Positions 1-11,194 are shown, counted from the stretch's first letter. The stretch is 64,000 nt of DNA from Xanthostigma xanthostigma (GCA_963575645.1 OY754471.1:32124401-32188400); one strand, 5' to 3'. Notes: a model not told the origin generated them from the letters alone. Made by a program: numbers and translations.

Positions 1-310
1 ACACAGTTTTTAAATCATGTAAACTGTATAAATAAAAAATAAAATAACCTGCAGTTTTTATTTCAATTTTTGATAAAAAAACCCGAGCATTAGGTGGTTA
101 AATAGATTTTTGATTCATCAGTTCACATATACATAAATTAAATTCAAATTACAATTAAAAGTTAAGAATAAAATATGATAGAGCTGTTCCATCTAAAGCT
201 AAAAGATTACTGTCTTTTTATGAATCAAAGTGAAACGTATTTCAGTACTTATTTAATAGTTAGGTACTTACGCAACCCATCATAATTGGTTATCTATATA
301 ATTTTATACT

Positions 311-1241
311 AAAACTAGCGGCCCTGTACGTGCTTCGCTACGTATAAAGTGAAATAATAAAAAAATTTAATTGGAACATCTATCTATCTATTTTATTAAT
401 TGCTAGCTATTTTAAAATATACATGTGCGTATATGTGTGTATGGAAATATATATGACTGCATAAGTCAATAAAAAAATATCGTTAAGTATTCGTGGATAA
501 CTGGTCTTTAAAACACTTACTCTATTTCGAGCATTCCGGCTGCGCCGTCGTGTTCGAAAAAAAATAGCGTAAAGTATTCGTGGATAACTGGTCTTTAAAA
601 CACTTGCTCTATTTTGAGCATTCCGGCTGCGCCGTCGTGCTCGAAAAAAATATCGTAAAGTATTCGTGGATAACTGGTCTTTAAAACACTTGCTCTATTT
701 CGAGCACTCCGGCTGCGCCGTCGTGCTCGAAAAAAAATAGCGTAAAGTATTCGTGGATAGCTGGTCTTTAAAACACTTGCCGGTACTTGTAAAACTGATT
801 CGCAGTCAACTTGATCTATGATATTGGATCTTTCGCTTCAAATTTAGGTTAAAAATTAATTTATTAAATTTATTTATGAAAATAATTCACCTATAATAAT
901 AATTGTTTTTAACTTTCTTTTAAATACGTATTTATTTTAAGTCTCACTTGGATAGTAATTAAAGATTAACTGTCATAATATTTTGAAAACAATTGTTTCA
1001 TTGTTTGTATAAAATTCCAAAACCTATACTTACAATATTTAAGTATTTTCATACGTCAAAAAATTGATTTTTAAAAAATGTGATAAATGAAGAACCGCTC
1101 GACCGATTTTGTGCAAACTTTACATAAACCATCTACTAAATAGTCCGAACAAAGCCTAAAAATTTGGTTTGGATAGGTGAGCCCGTTCTTGAGTTATAAA
1201 ATTACAAAAAAGTGACATTGATTTTTATATATTATATAGAT
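311..1241. repeat. Degenerate interspersed retroposon-like element
   Basis: It opens with an ACTAGCGGCCC-type motif, like the element at 41359, and closes with a TATATTATATAGATA tail. The 3' half contains the phrases CGACCGATTTTGTGC and AGCCCGTTCTTGAG, which resemble decayed non-LTR or SINE tails. No coding capacity is visible. It carries the 87-bp tandem repeat at 471-780. Its boundaries are approximate. Confidence 0.35.
471..780. repeat. 87-bp tandem repeat, about 3.5 copies
   Basis: The phrase GTGGATAACTGGTCTTTAAA recurs at 493, 580, 666 and 753, giving a period of 86-87 bp. Each unit ends in a GC-richer block (GGCTGCGCCGTCGTG) flanked by GAGCA and GCTCG, which can form a small hairpin. 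Copies differ by a few bases. The last copy is partial. Confidence 0.85.
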
Positions 1242-2383
1242 AAGCTTTAGATTAGTGATTTTATTTATTAGTATAATTTTCGGTTGTTGATAAAATGTAG
1301 AGCCATCAAATTGATAAATTTCAAACATTTGACAGGAAAATTCGCAACGTCAACAGAACCCAGTCATTCAATAAATACAATTTTAGACTTATTTTCAGAC
1401 AATTATAGTATATAATCAGACGTTAATAAAAAATTAGAACCTTTTATTGTTAAACAATAATGTTATTACTCTGTTCAAATATATAAAGTTTCACGGAAAA
1501 CGAGTAATATTTGACGTCTTCCGCTTTTTTCGACTGGTTCCTGCCGTTCACAATAAGGCAAACCATTACCATAATAACTGTTTTACCCATTTGACATTTC
1601 TAAGTTATGGCTCAGCACTGCAGAAATCAAAATAAAAAAAATAATTATTAATTTGCACTACCATGTAAATATTACAACGATAAATTATTGATTTTCCACT
1701 GTGATCGCTGGAAGTTCAATTCTAGTAAGCGCCGTCTTTGTGCACAGAGTCCATACAAGGTATATGTTTATGAACAGTTTTATTTATTTTTTGAGTAAAA
1801 CGTCTCTCGCAGGATTAGTAATATCGAAATACTGTCAATATTACTGGCCATGTGAGGGAAAATACAGGTGGCTGGTGGACTATTAGTAAACTAATGATAC
1901 TTTCGGGGTCCTGAAAGTATTTGGGCAGAGCCAATGTACCGATATGAATACTGATGGTGTAGGTATGGTGAATTTTTAAAATAGTGACACGGGAAAATTG
2001 CCTTTTTTTATCCGGCCCTGCAAACCTAGGCCCGACAACCCACACATTTCCGTGTTGACCGATGCTCATTCTACCTGAGATTCGTCAACTAACATAGTAC
2101 CACCTTTGACCGATTAGATAAAGTTATCTGGAAGATAAACCTAAGGAAACAACAAATTCGGTTTTCTTCAGAACTAAAAACATCCTGATAAACTTATCTG
2201 CCAGATATTATCTGGTAGTCGAAGTATCGATAAATTGTATCTGCCACAGATATGGTCGTGCGTGCGCAACTCATAACTATCTCTGCGCATGTGCCTCATC
2301 AGTTAAAAAGTTTAGTCTTATCTCGGTGTAATCACAGAGATTAGAGAACACGGCCAATATAATAACTTAATAATAACTGCAAG
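1242..2383. other. AT-rich stretch without recognisable gene
   Basis: Only short, low-complexity reading frames occur here. A cluster of TTATCTGG/CCAGATA motifs near 2110-2250 suggests the edge of a decayed element. I see no protein domain. Confidence 0.5.
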
Positions 2384-2569
2384 ATGAACGCTCTGTTTGA
2401 CATTAATGTATTTTCGGATAGTGATACAAGCAGTGATGAGGAAGAAAATAATATTAGACGTCTATACACTTTTCGTGAAAGGCCTAAACGAAAAAATGAA
2501 AAAATTAAGATCTACTCCGAAGAAAAAATGCATTATTTTTTGAGGAAATTATATTTGTATTTTACATAA
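2384..2569 (+). pseudogene. Possible PIF/Harbinger-like transposase N-terminal scrap
   Basis: A 61-residue frame starts at an ATG. It has an acidic run (SDTSSDEEEN) followed by RRLYTFRERP and a basic stretch. An acidic start followed by an 'F-R-E-R' motif is typical of the N-termini of many insect PIF/Harbinger transposases. The frame stops well before any catalytic region. The resemblance is short and could be chance, so this is a weak call. The orphan heat-shock promoter downstream reads toward it on the other strand. Confidence 0.25.
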
Positions 2570-3181
2570 ATGAAACAACAAAAGTAACAAAGTGTAAACA
2601 TGTGAATATTCGTAATATAAATAAAACATACAAAAATCTCTCTACAAAACAAAAAATAATAAAATAAATGAAAATCTCTCTACAAAACAAAAAATAATAA
2701 ATTAAATAAAAATTTGTACTTTACAAAAAATAATTAATATAATAAAAATACAATAGTAAACGTTTAACAAAACAGTTAAACACACAAACGAAAGCGTACT
2801 TCTCAAACGTAACAGTAATAATTACGTTAACAGAAACAAAATAACGACAGTTCTAAATAATAAAATAAAAGTAATAGAGAATATAGTCACTAATTATGTA
2901 CACAAAATATTTACAATACAGGAACACACCAAAGTTTATTAGCAAACTTGTCTATTAACTATTTACACACGATTATTTACAAAAAGTTATTTTGTTAAAC
3001 CAGATTTATATAACTGCACTTAATGGTTTATTAAACCGCACTGCACTAGTATTACATTTATTTATTAACAGTTGCCTCGGTCCTATTGTACCGACTGAGC
3101 AATTTATGTCACACAGTTGTCTGTTTACTACTGTACGTGCCACTCACTGTTAACGGGTTGTATCTCACTAACCGACTGACT
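2549..3181 (-). other. Predicted leader of the orphan heat-shock transcript, with a tiny ORF
   Basis: Reading leftward from the predicted start near 3181, more than 550 nt contain a single ATG (at 3057), which is followed at once by TAA. The next ATG, at 2629, opens a 26-residue hydrophobic frame rich in Leu and Tyr that ends at 2549. A long AT-rich leader is usual for insect heat-shock transcripts. No chaperone sequence follows, so the product may be noncoding RNA or the gene body may have been lost. Translation of the small frame is not supported by anything else. Tandem TCTCTCTACAAAAC units occur at about 2635-2700. Confidence 0.3.
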
Positions 3182-3204
3182 GCCGCGACTCACCGAGCTC
3201 GTGG

Positions 3205-3248
3205 TATTTATAGGCGTCAGGAGCTTTCCAGAAAGTTCTCGGCATTTC
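3205..3248 (-). promoter_or_regulatory. Core heat-shock promoter: TATA box plus proximal HSE
   Basis: On the minus strand a TATA box (CTATAAATA, 3213-3205) lies 31 bases upstream of a CAGTC initiator-like motif whose A is at 3181. Just upstream of the TATA box is GAACTTTCTGGAA (3238-3226), three perfect alternating GAA/TTC units spaced by 2 bases. A further unit lies in phase at 3246-3248, and a degenerate one (GAG) at 3221. This is the architecture of insect Hsp70-class promoters, which are bound by trimeric heat-shock factor. No heat-shock protein gene follows in the direction of transcription. Confidence 0.7.
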
Positions 3249-3293
3249 TGCCACAAAAACCCTCATACCTGCGGTCCATTGTTGCTGTTGCGA

Positions 3294-3301
3294 GAACATT
3301 C
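3294..3301 (-). promoter_or_regulatory. Second heat-shock element (2 units)
   Basis: GAACATTC is a two-unit GAA-NN-TTC element about 80 bases upstream of the TATA box at 3205. It is palindromic in unit structure, so it works from either strand. Alone it would be weak evidence; its position with the other two clusters supports it. Confidence 0.5.
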
Positions 3302-3374
3302 GACGGAAAGCATAGTCGTCCCAAGGGTGAGCGCGCAACAATACACTTTTATTTGTAGGTCGGAAACTAAAAAC

Positions 3375-3382
3375 GAAGTTTC
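3375..3382 (-). promoter_or_regulatory. Third heat-shock element (2 units)
   Basis: GAAGTTTC is a GAA-NN-TTC pair about 165 bases upstream of the TATA box. Distal heat-shock elements at this sort of spacing are known for insect hsp70 promoters. It is short enough to arise by chance and counts only together with the proximal cluster. Confidence 0.4.
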
Positions 3383-3874
3383 CATTGACAAATATGATGT
3401 TGCCGTTGACAAAAATAAATAAACTAACCTATTTATCATATGTGAACGTCCACGGAATCTGCAACTATTGTACATACAAAGAGGCGGTTAACGCGTTACT
3501 GTTGATAAGTAGAGACTGTGTTTTGTACCAACATTGGTGGTGCGCTTTCAATTTGGATTAAGTCTGTTTTGAAGTGAATCTGTACAATGACACATACGCA
3601 ATCCGTATAATCCTCTCATGTACTCCACTTCACCTACATTACATAGCTGGGGTACATATAAGTAAGCTTTACTCCCCAACTCTTTCACCCCTTAACAGGA
3701 ATAAACATCAATTATGATGAGTGCTTGATTAAAAATAATTATTTATGTATTATTTTTTGCATGCTTATACTACGTTTTACGTAATAATATGTTAATGGAT
3801 GGATAGTACTTTTTGTGCATTAACTTACCTTAAATAATATATTTTGCAATGGCTAATAATAATAATTTCGATAA

Positions 3875-4629
3875 ATTCCAGTATACGGCATATATTTTCA
3901 CTGAATTAGTGAAAGCATAATATTAAACGGTTATCGTCATAATACTTTTATAGGGCTTATACGGGTGATCCATTTTAATCTTACCAAGCAGATATTTGAA
4001 AACAGTAGGATTGAAAAAAAAATTCCAACAATAGTTGTACGATTGTTAGGGGGACATCGTTCGGAGGCACAATCATTCCCCTTACCCCCAACCCTCCTCG
4101 GGGGGTGGGGGTAAAAATTATTTTTTACTTGTAATTTTCTTAACTACCTTCCTATTGAAGTTTGAAAAATTTGATTTTGACAGCTCCATAACTTGAAAGA
4201 TTTCAATTTTTGAAAAAAAAGTTTCCAACGTAAGTTGTATTTTTTTGCCAACTTAATCAAAATACGTCATAAAAACGGGGATTGCTATTTAAAAAATTTG
4301 ACTTACCCCCCACCCCCGAGGAGGGTTGGAGGTAAAAGGGATGATTGTGCCCCCGAACGAGTCCCTCTAACAACCGTACAACTTTTGTTGGAAACTTTTT
4401 CTTTTAACTCTACTGTTTTCAAATATCTGCCTGGTAAGATTGAAATGGATCATTCTGTATATAAACAATTTAAAATGTCACTGTCGGGACTTGAACCCGA
4501 AACAACCAATTTCGCGTTGGCTGAGTTACATTACTTTACAGTGCCCACTAGTTTCTTCTAAAAATATTATGACGATAATCGTTTAATATTATGCTTTCAC
4601 TAATTCAGTGAACTGCTGTATATTGGAAT
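3875..4629. mobile_element. Foldback element of about 755 bp
   Basis: The outer arms read ACTGAATTAGTGAAAGCATA on the left and its complement near 4590-4610. They continue inward through a GGGGGACATCGTTCGGAGGC/CCCGAACGAGTCCCTC block and a G/C-rich TACCCCCAACCCTCC-type block on both sides of a centre near 4190. The whole can fold into one long hairpin. A tRNA-like sequence sits in the right arm. No transposase is encoded. Confidence 0.75.
4478..4546 (-). ncRNA. tRNA-like sequence (retroposon type A)
   Basis: The minus strand has a clean T-arm (TCGGG-TTCAAGT-CCCGA) and a six-pair acceptor (CACTGT/ACAGTG). The D-region is degenerate (GTAATGTAACTCAG). It is homologous to 18788-18860, so this is a dispersed tRNA-derived repeat and not a working tRNA. 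The isotype is unclear. Confidence 0.45.
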
Positions 4630-4888
4630 TTAATCGTAATAATTATTATTAATATAATTATTAATAATAATACAGTAAATAAAATATTTCTCAAATCTCA
4701 TGATTTATTAATTTTACATAATAGGTACTTGCTTCCTGTTAAGTGCTTTTGTTATTTTTGTTTTATAATAGTGCAGTGGAGTAACGATTATTAAGGAAAA
4801 CTAGTCAAGAACGTTTCGGATTCGCGCACTGAAGGTTTCGTACTATAGAATGCCTAAAAAGTTAAAAAAAAGAATAAATAATAGTGAC

Positions 4889-4959
4889 GTTGTCTGGTAT
4901 CGAATCAGTAGCCTCCCGCTTTCAACGCAGGCGCTCTTATCCCTTCGGTTACCCAACGG
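4889..4959 (-). ncRNA. tRNA-like sequence with UGA anticodon loop
   Basis: The minus strand shows an A-box-like region (AACCGAAGGGATAAGAGCGC), a perfect five-pair anticodon stem (CCTGC-GTTGAAA-GCGGG, anticodon TGA) and a B-box-like GATTCGATACC. The acceptor pairs only over about five bases (CGTTG/CAACG), and the T-stem is poor. It has no long variable arm as a true tRNA-Ser would. It is probably a tRNA-derived repeat. Confidence 0.4.
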
Positions 4960-7124
4960 ACCTGTTTACATCTGTTATTCTGGTGTAGTACCTTATTCAA
5001 TAATAATTATATGACACCATGACGATTTGATATTCTCTGTACGGCTAAACGTTTGTTAAATTTATGCGTTCGTAATTAATTACTTACAACTTTTTTTCTA
5101 TCGTAAAATTCACTGTTTTAAGTAGTTGTTTTAAGGTAGTTGTCTACTTTAGAAGGCTAAAACAATATCAAATTTAAATACCTATGTTCCGTTATTAGAT
5201 ATAAATATAAAACTTTTCTTACAATATTATCTAATACATACTTCTTAAGTACAAAATTATTTTGTTTTTTTAATTTTTATTTTTTAAATAATATCCAGAG
5301 GGTCCCAAAGTGGAGCCCATATTGTTCCATGGCCGACAGTTAATCTTAGGATCGGCAAGTCCGAAACAAAAAATCAAATGGTATCTTAAAAAGAAAGGTT
5401 TCTTACGTGCCAATTCACCTCATTTACTAAAAAAAACTAAACAAGAAAAAAAAATGGCGGATGTTAAAAAAACATGAAAAATGGCCCATTTTTATACAAT
5501 TTTTTTTTGCTAAACGTTTATATTTTCATTTTTTGGTGAAATTGAAAATGATTTGGCATACAAAACATGTCAATAAACAGAACGCGCCAAGATTTATTAA
5601 AATTGGTTTAGTAGTTCCGGAGGTTAATTGTCGGCCATTTGAAAAAAAGTGGTTTTGAGAAAAACACGTTAAAAGTTTTTTTCTAATTTTTATAAAATAT
5701 TTTTAAAAAATCAAGTTTCATTACTTATACAATTAGTTCATTTGTTATCCCGGGACCATATAACAGTCGACCAGTCATTGAAGCCCTCCTCCTCCCTTTG
5801 TTGGATATTAACTAAAAATCGGTATTTTTGAGAGAGACTGACAGTTGCGTGAGCAACTGTGTACACCTGAGAGTGCGCGCACACTTTGAGTTATTCTATA
5901 CTGTTAGAACTCGAATTTCTTAAAAATATTTTAGGAGGTGATTTTTAAAAGTCTGAGGAGTTAAGAAATGCAAAAAAAATAAATAGATTTTTTTTTATTC
6001 TAAAGAGGACAAGTATCCTAAGTACAAGGTATGAGTATTATTGTACACGTAAAACCATTTTTTATAGACCTGCTAATAAAATACGTCTAAAAACCATGTT
6101 TTGAATGACCCCCCAAAGTGTTAATTTATATTTAAAAAAATTCAAAAAATACAATATTGTCCTCTACTAGCAAAGCTCTTTCCTAAAAAACTCCACAGCA
6201 TAAGAAGACAATTATTTTTCACCTGTTTATATATAGCACCTCTTCAAAACATGTTTTAAATGCGATTATCGTTTTTGAGCCAAGAATTTGCATATTATGT
6301 GTGAATTTCAAGTATACCGCTATCGTTTAAGAGGTAAAAGTCTCTGACAGACGGACGGAGGGACAACGTTGCCACAACGATAGAGTTTCGTTAGAACTTA
6401 CCATACGGAACATTAAATAATTAATTATCTCGAAATTGCTAACAACTACCCCGATTTAAGAGACTATTTTAAATGTCATAAATACAAAATGTTGAAACAA
6501 TTATAGATCAAAAATGTACACTCTGCCTTCCCTCTAATATCTAAGTAAAAAAGTTGAAAACTCTGAAAGTAGCCACCCTGCAGATTCACTTTTTCTAATA
6601 TTTTTTACTAAAAATGCAAATATTAATATGAGACCAATTAATACAATAATGCTAAAAACGTCATGTCGTGTAGAATTATCTTGATGGATAAAATGCACTT
6701 GAAAAGAAGTTAACATTCATTCTGTGTAATTTATTTCACTTTGATTCGTTTTCATTTCATCACTTCAAAACTTCTTTCAAATGAATTCCTGCCAAGTAAA
6801 GACTGTATTTCTTTAGAATTGTCACAAAATAAAAAGATTTCTTTAAGCTTCTTTACTTACCTATTTTTATCTGCACCTACCAGTCTACACTTACCTATAC
6901 AATTTTGTAATCACCATTTCAAAAATTTAATTTGATCTGAGTGCAAATCTTTACTTCAAAGAACGTAAACTTACAGTCTCGTAAATGAAGAAAAATTTAG
7001 TTAGTGTAATATCGAACTCCGACATTACTCTACTATTTTTTATCCGATTCAGTTTTTTATTTGTTTATATTATGAGTATTCTTTGTTTTAAAAAAATCAA
7101 AATACCTACAACATGAAATAGGTA
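4960..7124. other. AT-rich stretch with repeat scraps, no gene
   Basis: Around 6340-6410 the phrase CAGACGGACGGAGGGACAAC followed by an ACCATACGGAAC-like motif is typical of a common insect interspersed repeat. 5290-5770 has a GTCCCAAAGTGGAGCCC motif and long A/T runs. A 60-residue frame with one hydrophobic segment (6534-6716, minus) has no supporting context and I do not call it. Confidence 0.45.
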
Positions 7125-7260
7125 TATCTACGATTTGAATTTGGTTTCTGTCAGTTATATCCTTAAAAGTCACCAAAATGTTCATTGGCTCCGATGCCAA
7201 TGGACACCTTAGTGACTTTTAAGGATATAACTGACAGAAATCAAATTCAAATCGTAGATA
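7125..7260. mobile_element. Miniature inverted-repeat element, 136 bp
   Basis: Arms of about 50 bp are nearly perfect complements. The left begins TATCTACGATTTGAAT and the right ends in ATTCAAATCGTAGATA. They surround a 30-bp centre with its own short inverted repeat (CATTGG/CCAATG). There is no coding capacity. Confidence 0.8.
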
Positions 7261-7563
7261 AAAAATGATTTTATTTTTAAGCGAAACAGCGTGTCATATT
7301 TATCAGCTATCATTAATTCATTAATGGATAACAGTTGCAGTAACACATTCAGAACTCAGATTTTTTTGAACCGTTTCAGAAACTCGAATCCTATACGGGA
7401 TCCAGATGCAAAGATGCAAATTATTAAAAAGATCCGTTTTTCCCATCTCTATTAAAAAATATGGGTTTCTGATACGACTATCAAAGAACAAAGATAAGCA
7501 TTCGAATTTATAACCGGCGTTTCCATCATAATTCAATACTAACAGTACTTTTAATATTGAAAG

Positions 7564-8265
7564 TAGTGTCCGACCGAAATTTCGGTTTCGGCCGAATTTA
7601 GGCAAAAAAACTACTTTCGGCTTAGTTTCTGTTTCGGCTGCCATCCGGCCGAAACTACAGCCGAAACCGAAACTCCATTCGGGAGGTTTTGCGCTGAAAT
7701 CAGACATGTTCGGTGCAGCTGCGAGCGACGAAGTGTCTTTTATGTCTACGCTCTCCGCGTTTTTTTTTTTTAGTTCGAGAGATAACTCAATCCTTTTATT
7801 TTGATACTTTTGATTGAAGTATTACTTGCATTAAAAATATTTATTTAGTTGTTGTATTTGGTAGGTAGGTATACTTATTAATTTTAATTTTATTGTAGTT
7901 CGTTAACAAAATGACTAAAGTTTAGAAGAAATAATTTTGTTCTTAAGATGAAAGCGTGTTTTTTTTGTTTTGTGTACCTACCTAAACATATTTATTAGGT
8001 AAATACTTTTTACCAAAAAGTAAGTTTATTTTGTAGGTTTTATTTTATTACATAATATTAAAAAAAAGTATATTTATTTTATTTTTGAAATAAGGGGGGT
8101 AATAATATATGATATGAGAAGTTAATCATTATAGTTAAAATATCAAAGTCTGAATGATTAATATGTGATTGATTTAAAACAAAAAAAATACTGATTATTT
8201 TTACCACGAAAATATGAAATTTCGGTTTCGGTTTCGGCCGTAAAACTAGTTTCGGTCGGACACTA
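7564..8265. mobile_element. Non-autonomous hAT-like element, 702 bp
   Basis: The ends TAGTGTCCGACCGAAA and TTTCGGTCGGACACTA are perfect inverted repeats. The element is flanked by identical 8-bp duplications ATTGAAAG (7556-7563 and 8266-8273), the hallmark of hAT transposition. Subterminal TTCGGTTTCGGCCG units recur next to both ends. A short minus-strand frame near 7707 reads through the left end but has no transposase motif. The interior from 7750 to 8215 is AT-rich filler. Confidence 0.85.
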
Positions 8266-8273
8266 ATTGAAAG

Positions 8274-9118
8274 TCATACCAGAAACCTAGGAAAATGACT
8301 CAAAGTAGATACTTGTATATCTTAAATACACTGTCAAAATCGAAGAGAAAACTACTTCTAGCATTTTTATCATAATTCTCATGATAATTCCGTTCTAAAA
8401 CTGAGCATTGGCTCAATCTTTCCAGCACACGTTTTATTGCAAATTATAGTGACTAATTATTTTAAAGCATGCGTTTATAATATTTGATCTTAAACAGTGC
8501 TTTACATAATATAATATGATTTTAGAAATATTTTAACATTTTCAGCATCTAAAATTTATTAGCAAACAGGATAAAAAAGATAAAGCTATAAAAATTGCTT
8601 GACGCAAATCTCTGTGTCAGACCGTTACTATAGGATAAACTCGAGAAGACTTTTCTTGAATACTGTAGTAGAGCTGTACACATTATGTACACATACAAGC
8701 TAAGCTCTGGGTTTTGTAAAACTTCGTTCATTTTATAAGCTCTGAAAATACTTGAGTCGTATGTTAATTTACTTTGTCAATTTACTATAATATAATAATA
8801 GTTAATAATTATTCTTTAATTCTTTTTTCGCACGAACTTCTATAAAGTAACTGTTTTTCATGCCTATAGCGGTAGTAAAATTAACCATTTTGCGCTAGCG
8901 CGTAAAGTAAAACGAAAAAAATGCCAAACGTAGTTATACTACCATCAGCTATTTTATAGTGGTACGTGCAAAAAATACTATAATATGTCTCTCGTGCGTG
9001 ATGATATTATGGCTCATGTGACTGTTAGAACTCGTTTTTAACATATAGATAACGTCACATTCGCCATAATACATTATGTCCTCACGCGCTAGAAACATAA
9101 TCTACTATTTCAGATAAT
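8274..9118. other. AT-rich stretch without gene
   Basis: I see no domain or RNA gene. A weak inverted relation links 8870-8960 with 8985-9100 (TAGTATAACTACG-like and GCGCTAG motifs), possibly an old miniature element. Confidence 0.35.
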
Positions 9119-9126
9119 ACGCATAC

Positions 9127-9811
9127 TAGGGTTTTCGCGTTCCCGGCTCTTTTCGATTCCCGGAAATCGGGAATGATCATTTTATATTCCCGGGTACCCG
9201 GGAATCACTTATTTACAAATAAAACTCTAGTTTATAAGTGTTATGTTCTATTTTTTTATTATTAAAAGATTAAGGAAAAACAAAAATATACTTTTTCATT
9301 ACAAAATAATCGTTTACTTTCACTAAAAAGGAACTCTCACTACTGACTACTGATGTCATTATAAATCTAATTACAGTTGTACATTTTCCAGTGTGCGTTT
9401 AAACTAAATAAAAAACACTATCACCGACACTGTGTGCAAAAAATGTCAAATTTAAGTCTTGTGAAATTATTATTCGATAACATTATAATTTACGACTTTA
9501 CGAGGTCTTGTTGCCGGAGAAAAAATCCTTCAAGAATACCATTGCGTTTAAAGAGCGATCGGACAGCCTGTTTCTTGCTTTAGTCGCAAAACTTCCAGCA
9601 ATAGAAAAAGTCCGCTCGATTTTTGTAAAAGTAGGTTTCACTGATAATAGGGCTTTGTATAGCAGATCCAAATTTGGTGTTTCGAATGTCTTCAGCAGAA
9701 AGTTATTAATGGTTCCCGTTTACCCGAGTATTTCGTAAAATTATTCCTGGGCATGAAACCGCTTTCATTCCCGGGAATTCCCAACTCGGGAACCTGGGAC
9801 TGAAAGTCCTA
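9127..9811. mobile_element. hAT-like element, 685 bp, with CCCGGGAAT subterminal repeats
   Basis: The left end TAGGGTTTTCGCGTTCCCGG matches the inverted right end TAGGACTTTCAGTCCCAGG loosely. 8-bp flanks ACGCATAC (9119-9126) and ATGCATAC (9812-9819) differ at one base. Both termini carry several TTCCCGGG/CCCGGGAAT motifs that could serve as subterminal transposase sites. Frames inside (9508-9738, plus) show no hAT domain that I recognise. Confidence 0.75.
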
Positions 9812-9819
9812 ATGCATAC

Positions 9820-11024
9820 GTAGGTAATAACTGGAAGTGCTAATGTCTTTGCAGTTTAATATTATAATGATATGACTTTTATACTCAGTTGCAGAAAGTG
9901 TTGTTAGAAAATCTGATTTGACATTGACTAGATTGTGAATATACATATTTCTCCATATGAAAAGCATTGTAGAGTTTTAAATCAATATTGCTTGAAAAAT
10001 AATTGATCGATCGAAACGATATTTTTCTTAAACTGTGTATAGGTACACGTATTTAGCTTAACCTTCGTTTTTGCTACAGTTTCCAATTCTAAAAAACACT
10101 TTCCTGCGAATTTTGATCAAAATTTAGCTTAAAAAGCGATCTTTTGTTTTTGCATGAGTACAAACTAATTTGCTAGGTGAGAGGGAATTTGAATACATTA
10201 GAGTGCTCCTGATGTATTAAAACTTCATTATATTATCACAATCTAAGGTCATTGTCGAATCAAATTTTTTGACAATCCTGATAAGTTTTTCGCTCAACGT
10301 AACAGCGGAAATGTAAATATGTAAAATTAAATTGATAAATAGAATTGTTTAATAAAAATCTGTTTTTTTGTGAGCGCTCTGCATTAAATGAATTTTTAAA
10401 ATTTCTATTTATACGATAAGATGCTACAATTTCCGGAACGGGTAACTGGTCATCATTATTAATCGCAAGAAGGATTACCGTATTTTTCAAACTTCACGTG
10501 TGTAAGTCTGTGTGTGTGTGTGTATGTCTGTAAGATGGGTCCTGTTGGCGGACAGGCTGGCAGCCGGCGAAGCGGTCATTTCAACTAAGCCGCTCCTATG
10601 AATGGCACCCAAGAGACACCAACAAATAATAAAACGTGTTGGAAAACCCATGACCGTGGCCGCACACACTCCAGATTCAACTAACTACATATAAGAGCTG
10701 ATCCTCCTAGTGGACGTTCGAGCGTCAGACAAACAGAAAACGTCTACAAGTTATATCTGAGACTAAAAGGCAAAATCACTTAGGTATGTTGCGTGTTTTT
10801 TTAAATAATCAGATATATTATTACCACGTTTATATTAACTCGCTTTTCGTGTATTTCGGGCGGAACTTTGTAATTGATTTTAAACTAGCTTCGTAATGAG
10901 ATAGAAACTTGAAATTTTTAACATACCTCATAATTAGATGACAATACGAGAAAAATATACTGAAATAAAAAAGAAAATAATAAAAGAAATAAAGAAAACT
11001 ATTGTACAACGTCATGCAATCATT
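9820..11024. other. Mostly AT-rich, short TG microsatellite
   Basis: There is a short (TG)n run at about 10509-10523. It is followed by a GC-richer block (10535-10670) whose frames show no recognisable domain. The rest has no features. Confidence 0.4.
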
Positions 11025-11096
11025 GGTCGTAGTTCAGTTGGTTAGAGCGTCGTGGTAACAATGCAAAGGTCGCGGGTTCGACCCCGCCTTGGGCCA
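11025..11096 (+). pseudogene. tRNA-Ile-like pseudogene
   Basis: The D-arm and following bases (GTTCAGTTGGTTAGAGCG) and the block AGGTCGCGGGTTCGA match eukaryotic tRNA-Ile(AAU) closely, as does the 3' end GGGCCA. The 5' acceptor lacks two bases. The anticodon loop has changed to GTAACAA with weakened stem pairing, and the T-stem is shifted. The box A and box B promoters look intact. It is probably a decayed tRNA gene or a tRNA-derived retroposon head, not a functional tRNA. Confidence 0.65.
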
Positions 11097-11194
11097 TATC
11101 ACATTTTTATTTTTTTACGATGTATTTTTGTTTTTACTACGTTTTTTTTAGCAAAAAATAATAAAATAAATAAAAATAAAAAAAATAATAGCCC

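Noticed and set aside
471..780. CRISPR-like regular repeats
   Set aside because: The units are directly adjacent with no unique spacers, in animal DNA. It is a tandem repeat.
6534..6716. 60-residue frame with one transmembrane-like segment (minus)
   Set aside because: AT-rich sequence readily gives hydrophobic frames. There is no promoter, splice or family evidence.
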